Of a stretch of 12,412 nucleotides of DNA, positions 6,076-12,315 are shown in pieces (the first letter of the stretch is position 1; every line of letters begins with the position of its first letter). Source of the DNA: Thiotrichales bacterium (GTDB lineage Bacteria; Pseudomonadota; Gammaproteobacteria; Thiomicrospirales; Thiomicrospiraceae). The notes under the pieces were generated by a model. That model saw nothing but the letters and a program-made list of their open reading frames with translations, searched no databases and was not told the origin of the DNA. The position numbers and the translations under genes were made by a program. Location: the NCBI GenBank assembly GCA_014763835.1, contig JACXUQ010000014.1, positions 1-12,412 of the forward strand, written 5' to 3'.

Positions 6076-7713
6076 ATGGGTGCATCATTTGACTTAAACG
6101 CTTTAAGTGGTATCAATGCGGCTTCGACCGGTTTGGGGGTTATTTCCAACAACCTGGCCAACGCGCAGTCAGTCGGTTTCAAAGGCTCGCGTGCCGAGTT
6201 TGCCGATATGTTTTCCGGCGCGCAGAACTCGCCAGGTAACGGTGTGCGAGTGGCCGCAATTACCCAGGATTTCAGTCAGGGAACCATTAACGGAACCGGG
6301 CGCGAACTGGATATGGCGATTGATGGCGAAGGTTTCTTTGTATTGGAAGACCGTACCGGCAAATATGAAAATGTGTATACCCGTAACGGTTCTTTCAAGC
6401 TGGATAAAGAGGGTTATCTGACGACTCAGGAAGGTAATCGCGTGCAGGGGTATCTGTTGGATCAAAAACAGTCTACCGATACCAATCCTGTATTCAGTAC
6501 CGGTTTGAGCTCAATCGATTTGGATGAGTTGAATAAACTGCCTAAGGCCACCTCCGAAATGGTTTACGACATCAACCTGGATGGTGAGGAGACGCATAAT
6601 GTGGATCCGGCAGGTACCAACAGTGGCCTGGCTGCCGACGATGATTCCGTCGGTTCTACCCTGAATCTGCAGAGTTTGATTGCCCCTGAAGCCAATGGCG
6701 AGTATCAAGGCTCTAATGACTACTTCTATCCGATGACAATTCATGACAGCTTGGGTGGTGAGCACACCTTGAACGTGAACTTCTTCAAGCGCGATGTAGT
6801 CCCGGATACGGTGTCTACCATCGATTCTGACGGTGTGCCGGTTGCCACCTCGGGTAACCCGGCGGTTAAATATACCTCATGGATTGTTCAGTACAATATT
6901 ACCGGTTCAGATGCACAGGGTAATACTGTCTATACCGGCCATGTGGCTGATCCGACTACGGGAGCGGCTTTGTTGGACGGTGGCGGTAACAAAGCGGCCG
7001 GACAGCTTTATGAAATCCGTTTTGATACCAACGGTAATTATCTGGGGGCGTATCAGCCTGTGGATTATCAAGCCGGTGGTGGGGATTTGGCTGCGGTAGC
7101 AGGAACGCCTGACTCTTATGTTGATCCGTTGACGGGAACTGTTGTTACCGCACCGACGGAAACCGGCTGGACACGCGTTACCGGCGCGCCGACTCTGAAC
7201 TTCATCGTTGATAACCCGATGACGGGGGCGACTGATCCGCTGGGTGGTGCAGTGCCTGGGACAACGCCTGCGCAATTCCAGATTGATTTGGATTTGACCA
7301 GCATGACGCAGTTTGCCGGTTCTTATAACCAGCGCGGTACCACGCAGAACGGTTACGCCATTGGTGATTTGGTGGGTTTGACTACCGGTCTGGACGGGGT
7401 CATCGAAGCGCGTTACTCAAACGGTCGTTCTGTGCCGGTGGCGCAGTTGGCAATTGCTAACTTCTCCGACAAAAATGCGATGGAAAAACTGGGTGGACAG
7501 ACTTATGCGGAGTCTTTCAGCTCGGGTCCGGTGCAGTTGGGCAAGCCGCAAAGCAACGGTATGGGGTCAATTAACGCCGGTTCTTTGGAGTATTCCAACG
7601 TCGATGTGGCAGCTGAATTGGTGAATATGATCCAGACGCAGCGTACTTACCAGGCGTCCGCACAGGTGATTTCAACCTCGCAGACGTTGACGCAAACCAT
7701 TCTGAACCTGTAA
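6076..7713 (+). CDS. flgE: Flagellar hook protein FlgE (enlarged)
   Basis: FlgE polymerises into the hook, the universal joint outside the cell. The 545-residue protein begins with the family motif GINAASTGLGVISNNLANAQ followed by SVGFKGSRAEF, then ELDMAIDGEGFFVL (77-90) and YTRNGSFKLDKEGYLTT. It ends with SLEYSNVDVAAELVNMIQTQ and RTYQASAQVISTSQTLTQTILNL, the conserved D0 helix. Enteric FlgE is about 400 residues; the extra length lies in the surface-exposed middle (about 165-430), which is rich in Gly, Thr, Asp and Pro and contains DPTTG, DPLTG and NPMTG at roughly 292, 350 and 380. There are no cysteines. AAGGAG lies 7 bases before the ATG. A terminator 35 bases after the stop closes the unit. 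Confidence 0.97.
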   Translation: MGASFDLNALSGINAASTGLGVISNNLANAQSVGFKGSRAEFADMFSGAQNSPGNGVRVAAITQDFSQGTINGTGRELDMAIDGEGFFVLEDRTGKYENVYTRNGSFKLDKEGYLTTQEGNRVQGYLLDQKQSTDTNPVFSTGLSSIDLDELNKLPKATSEMVYDINLDGEETHNVDPAGTNSGLAADDDSVGSTLNLQSLIAPEANGEYQGSNDYFYPMTIHDSLGGEHTLNVNFFKRDVVPDTVSTIDSDGVPVATSGNPAVKYTSWIVQYNITGSDAQGNTVYTGHVADPTTGAALLDGGGNKAAGQLYEIRFDTNGNYLGAYQPVDYQAGGGDLAAVAGTPDSYVDPLTGTVVTAPTETGWTRVTGAPTLNFIVDNPMTGATDPLGGAVPGTTPAQFQIDLDLTSMTQFAGSYNQRGTTQNGYAIGDLVGLTTGLDGVIEARYSNGRSVPVAQLAIANFSDKNAMEKLGGQTYAESFSSGPVQLGKPQSNGMGSINAGSLEYSNVDVAAELVNMIQTQRTYQASAQVISTSQTLTQTILNL

Positions 7714-7747
7714 TAACTTTTTGTAAAATAAACTTTTTTCTGGTCTT

Positions 7748-7772
7748 GCCGGCATTTATTGCCGGCTTTTTT
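7748..7772 (+). terminator. Rho-independent terminator after flgE
   Basis: GCCGGCA (7748-7754) pairs perfectly with TGCCGGC (7760-7766) around the loop TTTAT, followed by six T residues (7767-7772). It ends the flgBCDE unit and separates it from the flgF promoter about 75 bases downstream. Confidence 0.9.
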
Positions 7773-7845
7773 GCCGCCTGGCAAACCTCTCCTTATGGTT
7801 ATATCGGCCATTTTCTGAATTCTTTAATGTTTTATTTTGAAAAAG

Positions 7846-7862
7846 TTGGCACGCAAAATGCT
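7846..7862 (+). promoter_or_regulatory. Sigma54 promoter of flgFGH
   Basis: TTGGCACGCAAAATGCT has GG (7848-7849) and GC (7860-7861) exactly 10 bases apart; the TTGGCACG half is a full consensus match. The predicted start near 7873 leaves a leader of about 178 bases before flgF. Upstream, TATCGGCC (7802-7809) and TTCTTTAAT (7820-7828) recur in similar arrangement before the flgI promoter. Confidence 0.9.
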
Positions 7863-7872
7863 AGATACTTTT

Positions 7873-8050
7873 CGAAAATAAAAACGTGTCAAAAAAATAA
7901 CACGCTAAACACACAAGGGAAATGAAACAGTACTGCGAGATAAGCAGGTTTCGTATCAAGGGTTAAGCGCTGATTGCACATAAACGAGGCAAAAAGCCTT
8001 AACCCGATTTTTCAGTTTTTTTGTTAACCCGCCAAGCTGGGAGAGTCGAA
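7873..8050 (+). promoter_or_regulatory. Long structured 5' leader of flgF
   Basis: Between the sigma54 start and flgF there are about 178 untranslated bases. CGTGT (7885-7889) can pair with ACACG (7900-7904). GGGTTAAG (7960-7967) pairs perfectly with CTTAACCC (7998-8005), enclosing a small AGGC-A5-GCCT hairpin. The same GGGTTAA could instead pair with TTAACCC at 8024-8030, just before the flgF ribosome binding site. ACATAAACGA (7978-7987) recurs in the flgI leader (10723-10732). No riboswitch class was recognised and no credible small gene was found. Confidence 0.4.
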
Positions 8051-8794
8051 ATGGATCGGATGCTCTATATATCAATGAGCGGTGCCAAAGAGGTGATGTT
8101 GGCGCAGGCCAATAATGCCAACAATTTGGCTAACGCGACAACGGATGGATTTAAGCAGGATTTCAATGAATTTCGCGCCCAGCATATGCAAGGGCCGGGT
8201 TGGCATACACGCACCTATGCTTTGGACGAACGTCCGGCAACGGACTTCACGCCGGGTGCCGTCAAGGTCACCGGACGGGAAATGGATGTGATGGTGCAGC
8301 AAAACGGTTTTTTGGCAATCCAGACGCCGGAGGGCGATGAGGCCTACACGCGTACGGCGAGTATGCAGCTGACCGCCGATGGCGATTTGGTGGATGTGCA
8401 CGGAAACCCTATTTTGAATACAGGCGGTGCGCCGATTAATATTCCGCCTTCGCGCAATATTACGATTGGCGACGACGGGACGATTTCGATTGTGCCGGAA
8501 GGTTCGCCGAGTAACCAGCTGGTGGTGTTGGATCAGTTGCGTTTGGTGGAGCCCGATATCAAGCAATTGCAAAAAGGGTTGGATGGTTTTATCCGTCTGC
8601 AGCAGGGTGAAGCGCCGCCGCAGCAGGCGAATGTGAAGGTGGTCAGCGGAGCGCTGGAATCGAGTAACGTCAATACCGCCGAAGCGTTGGTCAATATGAT
8701 TGAACTGTCGCGCAAGTATGAGATGCAGGTGAAGATGATGTCGACCGCAAAAACGCATGCGCAGAAGTCCGATCAATTGCTGGCATTGAGATAA
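8051..8794 (+). CDS. flgF: Flagellar proximal rod protein FlgF
   Basis: FlgF is a rod subunit between FlgB/FlgC and the distal rod protein FlgG. From the ATG at 8051 the product is 247 residues, matching E. coli FlgF (251). It begins MDRMLYISMSGAKEVMLAQA followed by NNANNLANATTDGFKQDF, has the middle motif EMDVMVQQNGFLAIQTPEG, and ends with ALESSNVNTAEALVNMIELS and a KYEMQVKMMSTA helix, all FlgF features. The frame stays open upstream to a TTG at 8021, but GGGAG (8039-8043) is well placed for the ATG at 8051 and family alignment agrees. flgG begins 16 bases after the stop. Confidence 0.95.
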   Translation: MDRMLYISMSGAKEVMLAQANNANNLANATTDGFKQDFNEFRAQHMQGPGWHTRTYALDERPATDFTPGAVKVTGREMDVMVQQNGFLAIQTPEGDEAYTRTASMQLTADGDLVDVHGNPILNTGGAPINIPPSRNITIGDDGTISIVPEGSPSNQLVVLDQLRLVEPDIKQLQKGLDGFIRLQQGEAPPQQANVKVVSGALESSNVNTAEALVNMIELSRKYEMQVKMMSTAKTHAQKSDQLLALR

Positions 8795-8810
8795 TTTTTA
8801 GGAGTCGATG

Positions 8811-9602
8811 ATGAACAGAGCATTGTATGTTGCGAAAACCGGTCTGGAGGCCCAGCAGTTCCGTCTGGCGGCGATCTCCAATAACCTGGCCAACGCGAAT
8901 ACCTATGGTTTCAAAAGCGGTCGTGCAGAATTCCATGATCTGATGTACCAGAATGTGCGCCAGCCTGGCGCTCAGGCTACCCAGGACCAGGCCAATACCT
9001 TGCCGTCGGGTTTGCAGTTGGGTACCGGGGTCAAGGCCGTGGGGGTGCAGAAGATTCACACCCAGGGGAACGTGATGGTCACCGACAATCAACTGGATAT
9101 TGCCATTGAAGGCAAGGGTTTCTTTCAGGTGATGGACGCCAATGGCGAGCTGATGTATACCCGTGACGGTTCGTTTCAGGTGAACCAGAACGGCGATATT
9201 GTGACCTCTTCGGGTTATCTGTTGGAGCCGAACATCAATATTCCGCAAGATACGACCGAAATCTCGATTACTCAGGACGGCGCCGTCTTTGTCAAGCAGC
9301 CGGGTAATGTGCAGCAGAACCAGGTGGGGCAGATCGAGCTGGCGACGTTTATCAATCCGGCCGGTTTGGAGTCGATCGGTTCCAATTTCTACAAGGAAAC
9401 CACCGCCAGTGGTACGCCGAATGTGAATAATCCGCAAACCGCCGAAGCAGGCAGTGTCTTGCAGGGTGCGTTGGAAGCCTCCAACGTCAATACGGTGGAA
9501 GAGCTGATCGGCATGATCGAAGCGCAACGCACCTATGAGATGAATTCCAAAGCCATCTCCGCCGCAGACGGCATGATGCAGTATTTGAATAACAACACCT
9601 AA
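8811..9602 (+). CDS. flgG: Flagellar distal rod protein FlgG
   Basis: FlgG makes the distal rod that crosses the peptidoglycan and outer membrane through the P and L rings. The 263-residue product shows AKTGLEAQQFRLAAISNNLA then NANTYGFKSGRAEFHDLMYQ, the diagnostic RQPGAQ, LPSGLQLGTGVKAVGVQKIH, QLDIAIEGKGFFQV, YTRDGSFQVNQNGDIV and the C-terminal EASNVNTVEELIGMIEAQRT. This is very close to enteric FlgG (260). Two ATGs stand in tandem (8808 and 8811). GGAG (8801-8804) is 3 bases from the first and 6 from the second, so I prefer 8811; the difference is one methionine. It is the middle gene of flgFGH. Confidence 0.97.
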   Translation: MNRALYVAKTGLEAQQFRLAAISNNLANANTYGFKSGRAEFHDLMYQNVRQPGAQATQDQANTLPSGLQLGTGVKAVGVQKIHTQGNVMVTDNQLDIAIEGKGFFQVMDANGELMYTRDGSFQVNQNGDIVTSSGYLLEPNINIPQDTTEISITQDGAVFVKQPGNVQQNQVGQIELATFINPAGLESIGSNFYKETTASGTPNVNNPQTAEAGSVLQGALEASNVNTVEELIGMIEAQRTYEMNSKAISAADGMMQYLNNNT

Positions 9603-9632
9603 GCGGTTGGGTTAACGTAAGAGGATAGAGAA

Positions 9633-10346
9633 ATGAAATTGGTTAAATTGCCTGTCAAAATCTCAACAGGCCTGATGGTTTTGGGTGTTGCCTTGTTAAC
9701 CGGCTGCAGTTCAACGCCGGAGCGTGTGCAGGAGATGAGTTTTGAACCGAACTACCCGGTTAATATTCCGCAGCAGGTGCAGCCGAATAACGGTTCTTTA
9801 TATCAGTCCGGCGCCATGACGCTGTTTGACGATTCGCGCGCGCACCGTGTCGGTGACATTATCACCATCTCGTTGACCGAGAAGTTTGATGCCAAGAAAA
9901 AAGACGAGGCCAAATACGACAAATCCAATTCGCAGGATTATGGGGTGACCACGCCGTTGGCCATTAACGGCCCGGGTGTGATCGGCGAAATCGGTTCGCG
10001 TTTGGGGAATTTATCGGTGGGCTATGGTTCCAAGGGCGCATTTGCCGGCAAAAGCGACGTGAAGCAGAATTCCAGTTTGTCGGGCTCGATTGCGGTGACG
10101 GTGGTGGAGGTGATTCCCAACGGTAACCTGGTGGTGCGCGGCGAGAAGCGTCTGGCGATCCATGAAGGGGATGAGTTGATTCAATTTGCCGGCATTATCC
10201 GTCCGCAGGATATCCGCCCGGATAACACCATCGATTCGACCAAAGTGGCGGATGTGCGCCTAGTCTATAAAGATGTGGGTTACTCGGGTGATACCAACCG
10301 TCCAAGTGCATTGACGCAGTGGATGAATAAGTATTGGCCGATTTAA
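9633..10346 (+). CDS. flgH: Flagellar L-ring lipoprotein FlgH
   Basis: FlgH forms the L ring, the bushing around the rod in the outer membrane. The 237-residue protein has a lipoprotein signal ending in the lipobox LTGC, with lipidated Cys25 followed by SSTP (no Asp at +2, consistent with outer-membrane sorting). Family motifs include GSLYQSGAMTLFDDSRAHRV (about 53-72) with GDIITISLTEKFDAKKK, a middle glycine-rich stretch, GSIAVTVVEVIPNGNLVVRG with EKRLAIHEGDE, and FAGIIRPQDIRPDNTIDSTK. Length is normal (E. coli 232). GAGG lies 8 bases before the ATG, and flgG ends 30 bases upstream. Several hairpins follow the stop codon, two of them terminator-like. Confidence 0.97.
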   Translation: MKLVKLPVKISTGLMVLGVALLTGCSSTPERVQEMSFEPNYPVNIPQQVQPNNGSLYQSGAMTLFDDSRAHRVGDIITISLTEKFDAKKKDEAKYDKSNSQDYGVTTPLAINGPGVIGEIGSRLGNLSVGYGSKGAFAGKSDVKQNSSLSGSIAVTVVEVIPNGNLVVRGEKRLAIHEGDELIQFAGIIRPQDIRPDNTIDSTKVADVRLVYKDVGYSGDTNRPSALTQWMNKYWPI

Positions 10347-10366
10347 TCAGGATTTCAACGAGGGCT

Positions 10367-10388
10367 CGCATAACCCTATAATTATGCG
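10367..10388 (+). other. Perfect hairpin just after flgH
   Basis: CGCATAA (10367-10373) pairs with TTATGCG (10382-10388) around an 8-base loop. There is no T-run, so it is not a classical terminator. The loop and 3' flank contain two TATAAT hexamers (10377-10382 and 10389-10394). It is the first of four hairpins in this gap. Confidence 0.45.
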
Positions 10389-10426
10389 TATAATTACACT
10401 TTATCGCTCTTTATTTATTTTATTTG

Positions 10427-10447
10427 GGTGGAGCTCCTCCACCTTTA
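10427..10447 (+). terminator. Terminator-like hairpin after flgH
   Basis: GGTGGAG (10427-10433) pairs perfectly with CTCCACC (10437-10443) around CTC, followed by TTTAT. The stem is strong but the T-run is short, so termination may be partial. A further perfect hairpin, GCTTGCA/TGCAAGC (10453-10473), follows without a T-run. Confidence 0.5.
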
Positions 10448-10488
10448 TCCGGGCTTGCAGGGCGTATGCAAGCTTGCGACCTGTTTAT

Positions 10489-10540
10489 ACCGGCCTGTTT
10501 TTCCAAATCTCCTTTTTGCAGGCCGGTTTTTTCTTTTTCT
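10489..10540 (+). terminator. Strong rho-independent terminator between flgH and flgI
   Basis: ACCGGCCTG (10489-10497) pairs perfectly over 9 bp with CAGGCCGGT (10519-10527). The 21-base pyrimidine-rich loop contains TCTCCT, and a long T-rich tract follows (10527-10540). This ends the flgFGH transcript, or a small RNA made in this gap. The 5' arm carries the GGCCTGTT word repeated elsewhere in the window. Confidence 0.83.
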
Positions 10541-10552
10541 CTTATGGCTTCT

Positions 10553-10567
10553 ACCCGGCCTGTTGAG
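10553..10567 (+). repeat. Copy of the ACCCGGCCTGTTGAG repeat
   Basis: These 15 bases are identical to the reverse complement of 4276-4290 upstream of flgB. The core GGCCTGTT also occurs at 3951-3958, 4212-4219 and 10492-10499, and as AACAGGCC at 4279-4286, 9665-9672 and 11817-11824. The significance is unknown. Confidence 0.65.
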
Positions 10568-10648
10568 TTTTCTGATTGTTTTTGCAAAATCAAATTTTAT
10601 CGGCCTTAAATTCATTTTCTTTAATCTTTTTGCTGTTTTTTTATATCT

Positions 10649-10665
10649 TTGGCATAACCTCTGCT
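10649..10665 (+). promoter_or_regulatory. Sigma54 promoter of flgIJ
   Basis: TTGGCATAACCTCTGCT has GG (10651-10652) and GC (10663-10664) exactly 10 bases apart, like the flgB and flgF promoters. The start would be near 10676, about 80 bases before flgI. Upstream, TATCGGCC (10598-10605), TTCTTTAAT (10617-10625) and an IHF-like AATCAA-N4-TAT (10588-10600) may be regulatory sites. Confidence 0.86.
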
Positions 10666-10756
10666 AAATCCTGTATAGGCAAGAATGAATACCAAGATGA
10701 ATCGGTGTGTTTTTTGTTTAAAACATAAACGAATTCAAAATCTTAGGAGAATAAAA

Positions 10757-11857
10757 ATGTTGACCAGAAAAATAGCCGTGATTTTGACACTTTTTCTTTT
10801 TTGGCAGTCTGAGGCTCATGCCGAGCGGATTAAGGATTTGGCGAATGTTGGCGGGGTAAGAACCAACCAGTTGGTGGGTTACGGCTTGGTTGTCGGTTTA
10901 AACGGCAGCGGCGATAAAACCCCGTTTGCGGAGCAGAGTTTGTTGAGTATGCTCAATAAGTTCGGTATTCACGTTCCGGCGGGGGTGAAAACCAACGCCA
11001 AAAACATCGCGGCGGTGGCGGTACATGCGGATCTGCCGGCGTTTGCCAAGCAGGGTCAGAAGATTGACATTACCGTTTCCTCGCTGGGCAATGCCAAAAG
11101 TTTGCGCGGTGGTTCTTTGTTGCTGACGCCGTTAAAAGGGGTGGATGGTAACGTCTATGCTCTGGCGCAAGGCAATCTGGTGGTGGGCGGTTTGGACGCC
11201 AGTGGCGGCGACGGTTCGCGTATCACCATTAACATCCCAAGTGTCGGGCGCATTCCGGACGGAGCAACGGTCGAGCGCACGGTGAATACCGGTTTCGATT
11301 TGGGTAATACTATTACCTTGAACCTCAAAGATGCAGACTTTACCACGGCCACGAATATGGTGAATTCAATCAATGCGCAGTTGGGCGATGGCACGGCCAG
11401 TGCGCGTGACGCCGAGTCGATCGACGTCATGGCGCCGCGTCTGCCGAACCAGCGTGTCGCGTTTTTGTCAGTACTGGAGAATATCGAGGTCACGCCAGGT
11501 CAGGAAGCGGCCAAGGTGATCGTGAACTCAAGAACCGGAACGGTGGTGATTGGGCAGCATGTACGCGTCAGTCCGGCAGCGGTGACGCATGGTGGTTTGA
11601 CGGTCAAAATCGGTGAAAACACCGGGGTTTCTCAGCCTAATCCATTTTCAGCCGGCCAGACCGCCGCGACGACCCAAAGCAGTGTGGATGTCCAGCAGTC
11701 GGGGGACGGGCGTATGTTTGAATTTCCAAATGGCACTTCGCTGAATGATATTGTGCAGGCGGTCAACAAGGTAGGGGCGGCTCCCGGTGATTTGGTCGCC
11801 ATTTTGGAGGCCCTGAAACAGGCCGGCTCTCTGAAAGCTGAGCTAATGATTATTTAA
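10757..11857 (+). CDS. flgI: Flagellar P-ring protein FlgI
   Basis: FlgI forms the P ring around the rod in the periplasm and peptidoglycan, helped by FlgA. From the ATG at 10757 the product is 366 residues (E. coli 365), with a Sec signal peptide ending in SEAHA before ERIKDLANVGGVRTNQLVGY. Other family motifs are GLVVGLNGSGDKTPF, MLNKFGIHVP, KNIAAVAVHADLPAFAKQGQ, DITVSSLGNAKSLRGGSLLL, NSRTGTVVIGQHVRVSPAAV and the C-terminal GDLVAILEALKQAGSLKAEL. AGGAG (10745-10749) is 7 bases before this ATG. The frame continues upstream to 10685, but that start lacks a ribosome binding site and would bury the signal peptide. The mature protein has no cysteine, unlike E. coli FlgI, which has a disulfide. 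Confidence 0.96.
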   Translation: MLTRKIAVILTLFLFWQSEAHAERIKDLANVGGVRTNQLVGYGLVVGLNGSGDKTPFAEQSLLSMLNKFGIHVPAGVKTNAKNIAAVAVHADLPAFAKQGQKIDITVSSLGNAKSLRGGSLLLTPLKGVDGNVYALAQGNLVVGGLDASGGDGSRITINIPSVGRIPDGATVERTVNTGFDLGNTITLNLKDADFTTATNMVNSINAQLGDGTASARDAESIDVMAPRLPNQRVAFLSVLENIEVTPGQEAAKVIVNSRTGTVVIGQHVRVSPAAVTHGGLTVKIGENTGVSQPNPFSAGQTAATTQSSVDVQQSGDGRMFEFPNGTSLNDIVQAVNKVGAAPGDLVAILEALKQAGSLKAELMII

Positions 11858-11873
11858 TCAATTAATCAATTAA
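11854..11873 (+). repeat. 8-bp tandem repeat in the flgI-flgJ gap
   Basis: TTAATCAA is repeated two and a half times (period 8) from 11854 to 11873. It overlaps the flgI stop codon and ends 4 bases before the flgJ ribosome binding site. It looks like a small slippage repeat and could vary flgI-flgJ spacing between strains. Confidence 0.6.
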
Positions 11874-11888
11874 GTGTGGTGAGATGTC

Positions 11889-12311
11889 ATGGCTGTTAAT
11901 AATGTGATGGGATTATCGGCGCACCAATCCAATGCACCCAAAAACTATAATAATTATGCGGACGTAGGCGCGTTGAATGACCTAAAGCGCGAAGCGCGTC
12001 AGGATCAGAAAACGGCCCTCAAACCTGTCGCCGAGCAGTTTGAAGCGCTGTTTGTCGAACAGATTATGAAAGAGGCCCGCAAAGTCAGTTTTGACGACGG
12101 CTGGCTGGACGGTGAAGGCGGCGATTTTTACAAGGACTGGTATGACAAACAGTTGGCGCAGGATTTGTCTTCTAAAGGTACGCTGGGTTTTGCCGATAAC
12201 ATCGTAGAGCAACTCGCGCCGCGTGATCCGAAAGACTTGCAGACACTCAATGCGTTAAAGCAAAAAAATGCCACAACCGAGCATGCTTTGGCCTTGCGCA
12301 ACATAAAGTAG
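11889..12311 (+). CDS. flgJ: Rod-binding protein FlgJ, single-domain form
   Basis: FlgJ acts as a rod cap or scaffold in the periplasm. The 140-residue product contains only the rod-binding domain: VAEQFEALFVEQIMKEARKV (about 47-66), then a GGDFYKDWYDKQLAQDLSSK segment and GTLGFADNIVEQL. The peptidoglycan hydrolase domain that makes enteric FlgJ about 313 residues is missing. The stop is followed by a new open frame with no sign of a frameshifted muramidase, so the short form looks genuine; such forms are known in several other bacterial groups. A separate lytic enzyme would then have to open the cell wall for the rod. GGTGAG (11878-11883) lies 5 bases before the ATG, and flgI ends 31 bases upstream. 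Confidence 0.93.
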   Translation: MAVNNVMGLSAHQSNAPKNYNNYADVGALNDLKREARQDQKTALKPVAEQFEALFVEQIMKEARKVSFDDGWLDGEGGDFYKDWYDKQLAQDLSSKGTLGFADNIVEQLAPRDPKDLQTLNALKQKNATTEHALALRNIK

Positions 12312-12315
12312 TAGA

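Noticed and set aside
8021..8050. TTG start extending flgF by 10 residues
   Set aside because: The extension covers the ribosome binding site of the ATG at 8051 and is not found in FlgF proteins.
8072..9527. Long open frames on the minus strand opposite flgF and flgG
   Set aside because: They are antisense shadows of strongly conserved plus-strand genes and show no domain character.
10384..10609. Small hydrophobic open frames between flgH and flgI
   Set aside because: They run through terminator hairpins and T-rich tracts, and the residues merely reflect T-rich codons.
10685..10756. Upstream in-frame extension of flgI starting at the ATG at 10685
   Set aside because: It lies only about 9 bases after the predicted transcription start, has no ribosome binding site, and would put 24 polar residues before a clear signal peptide.
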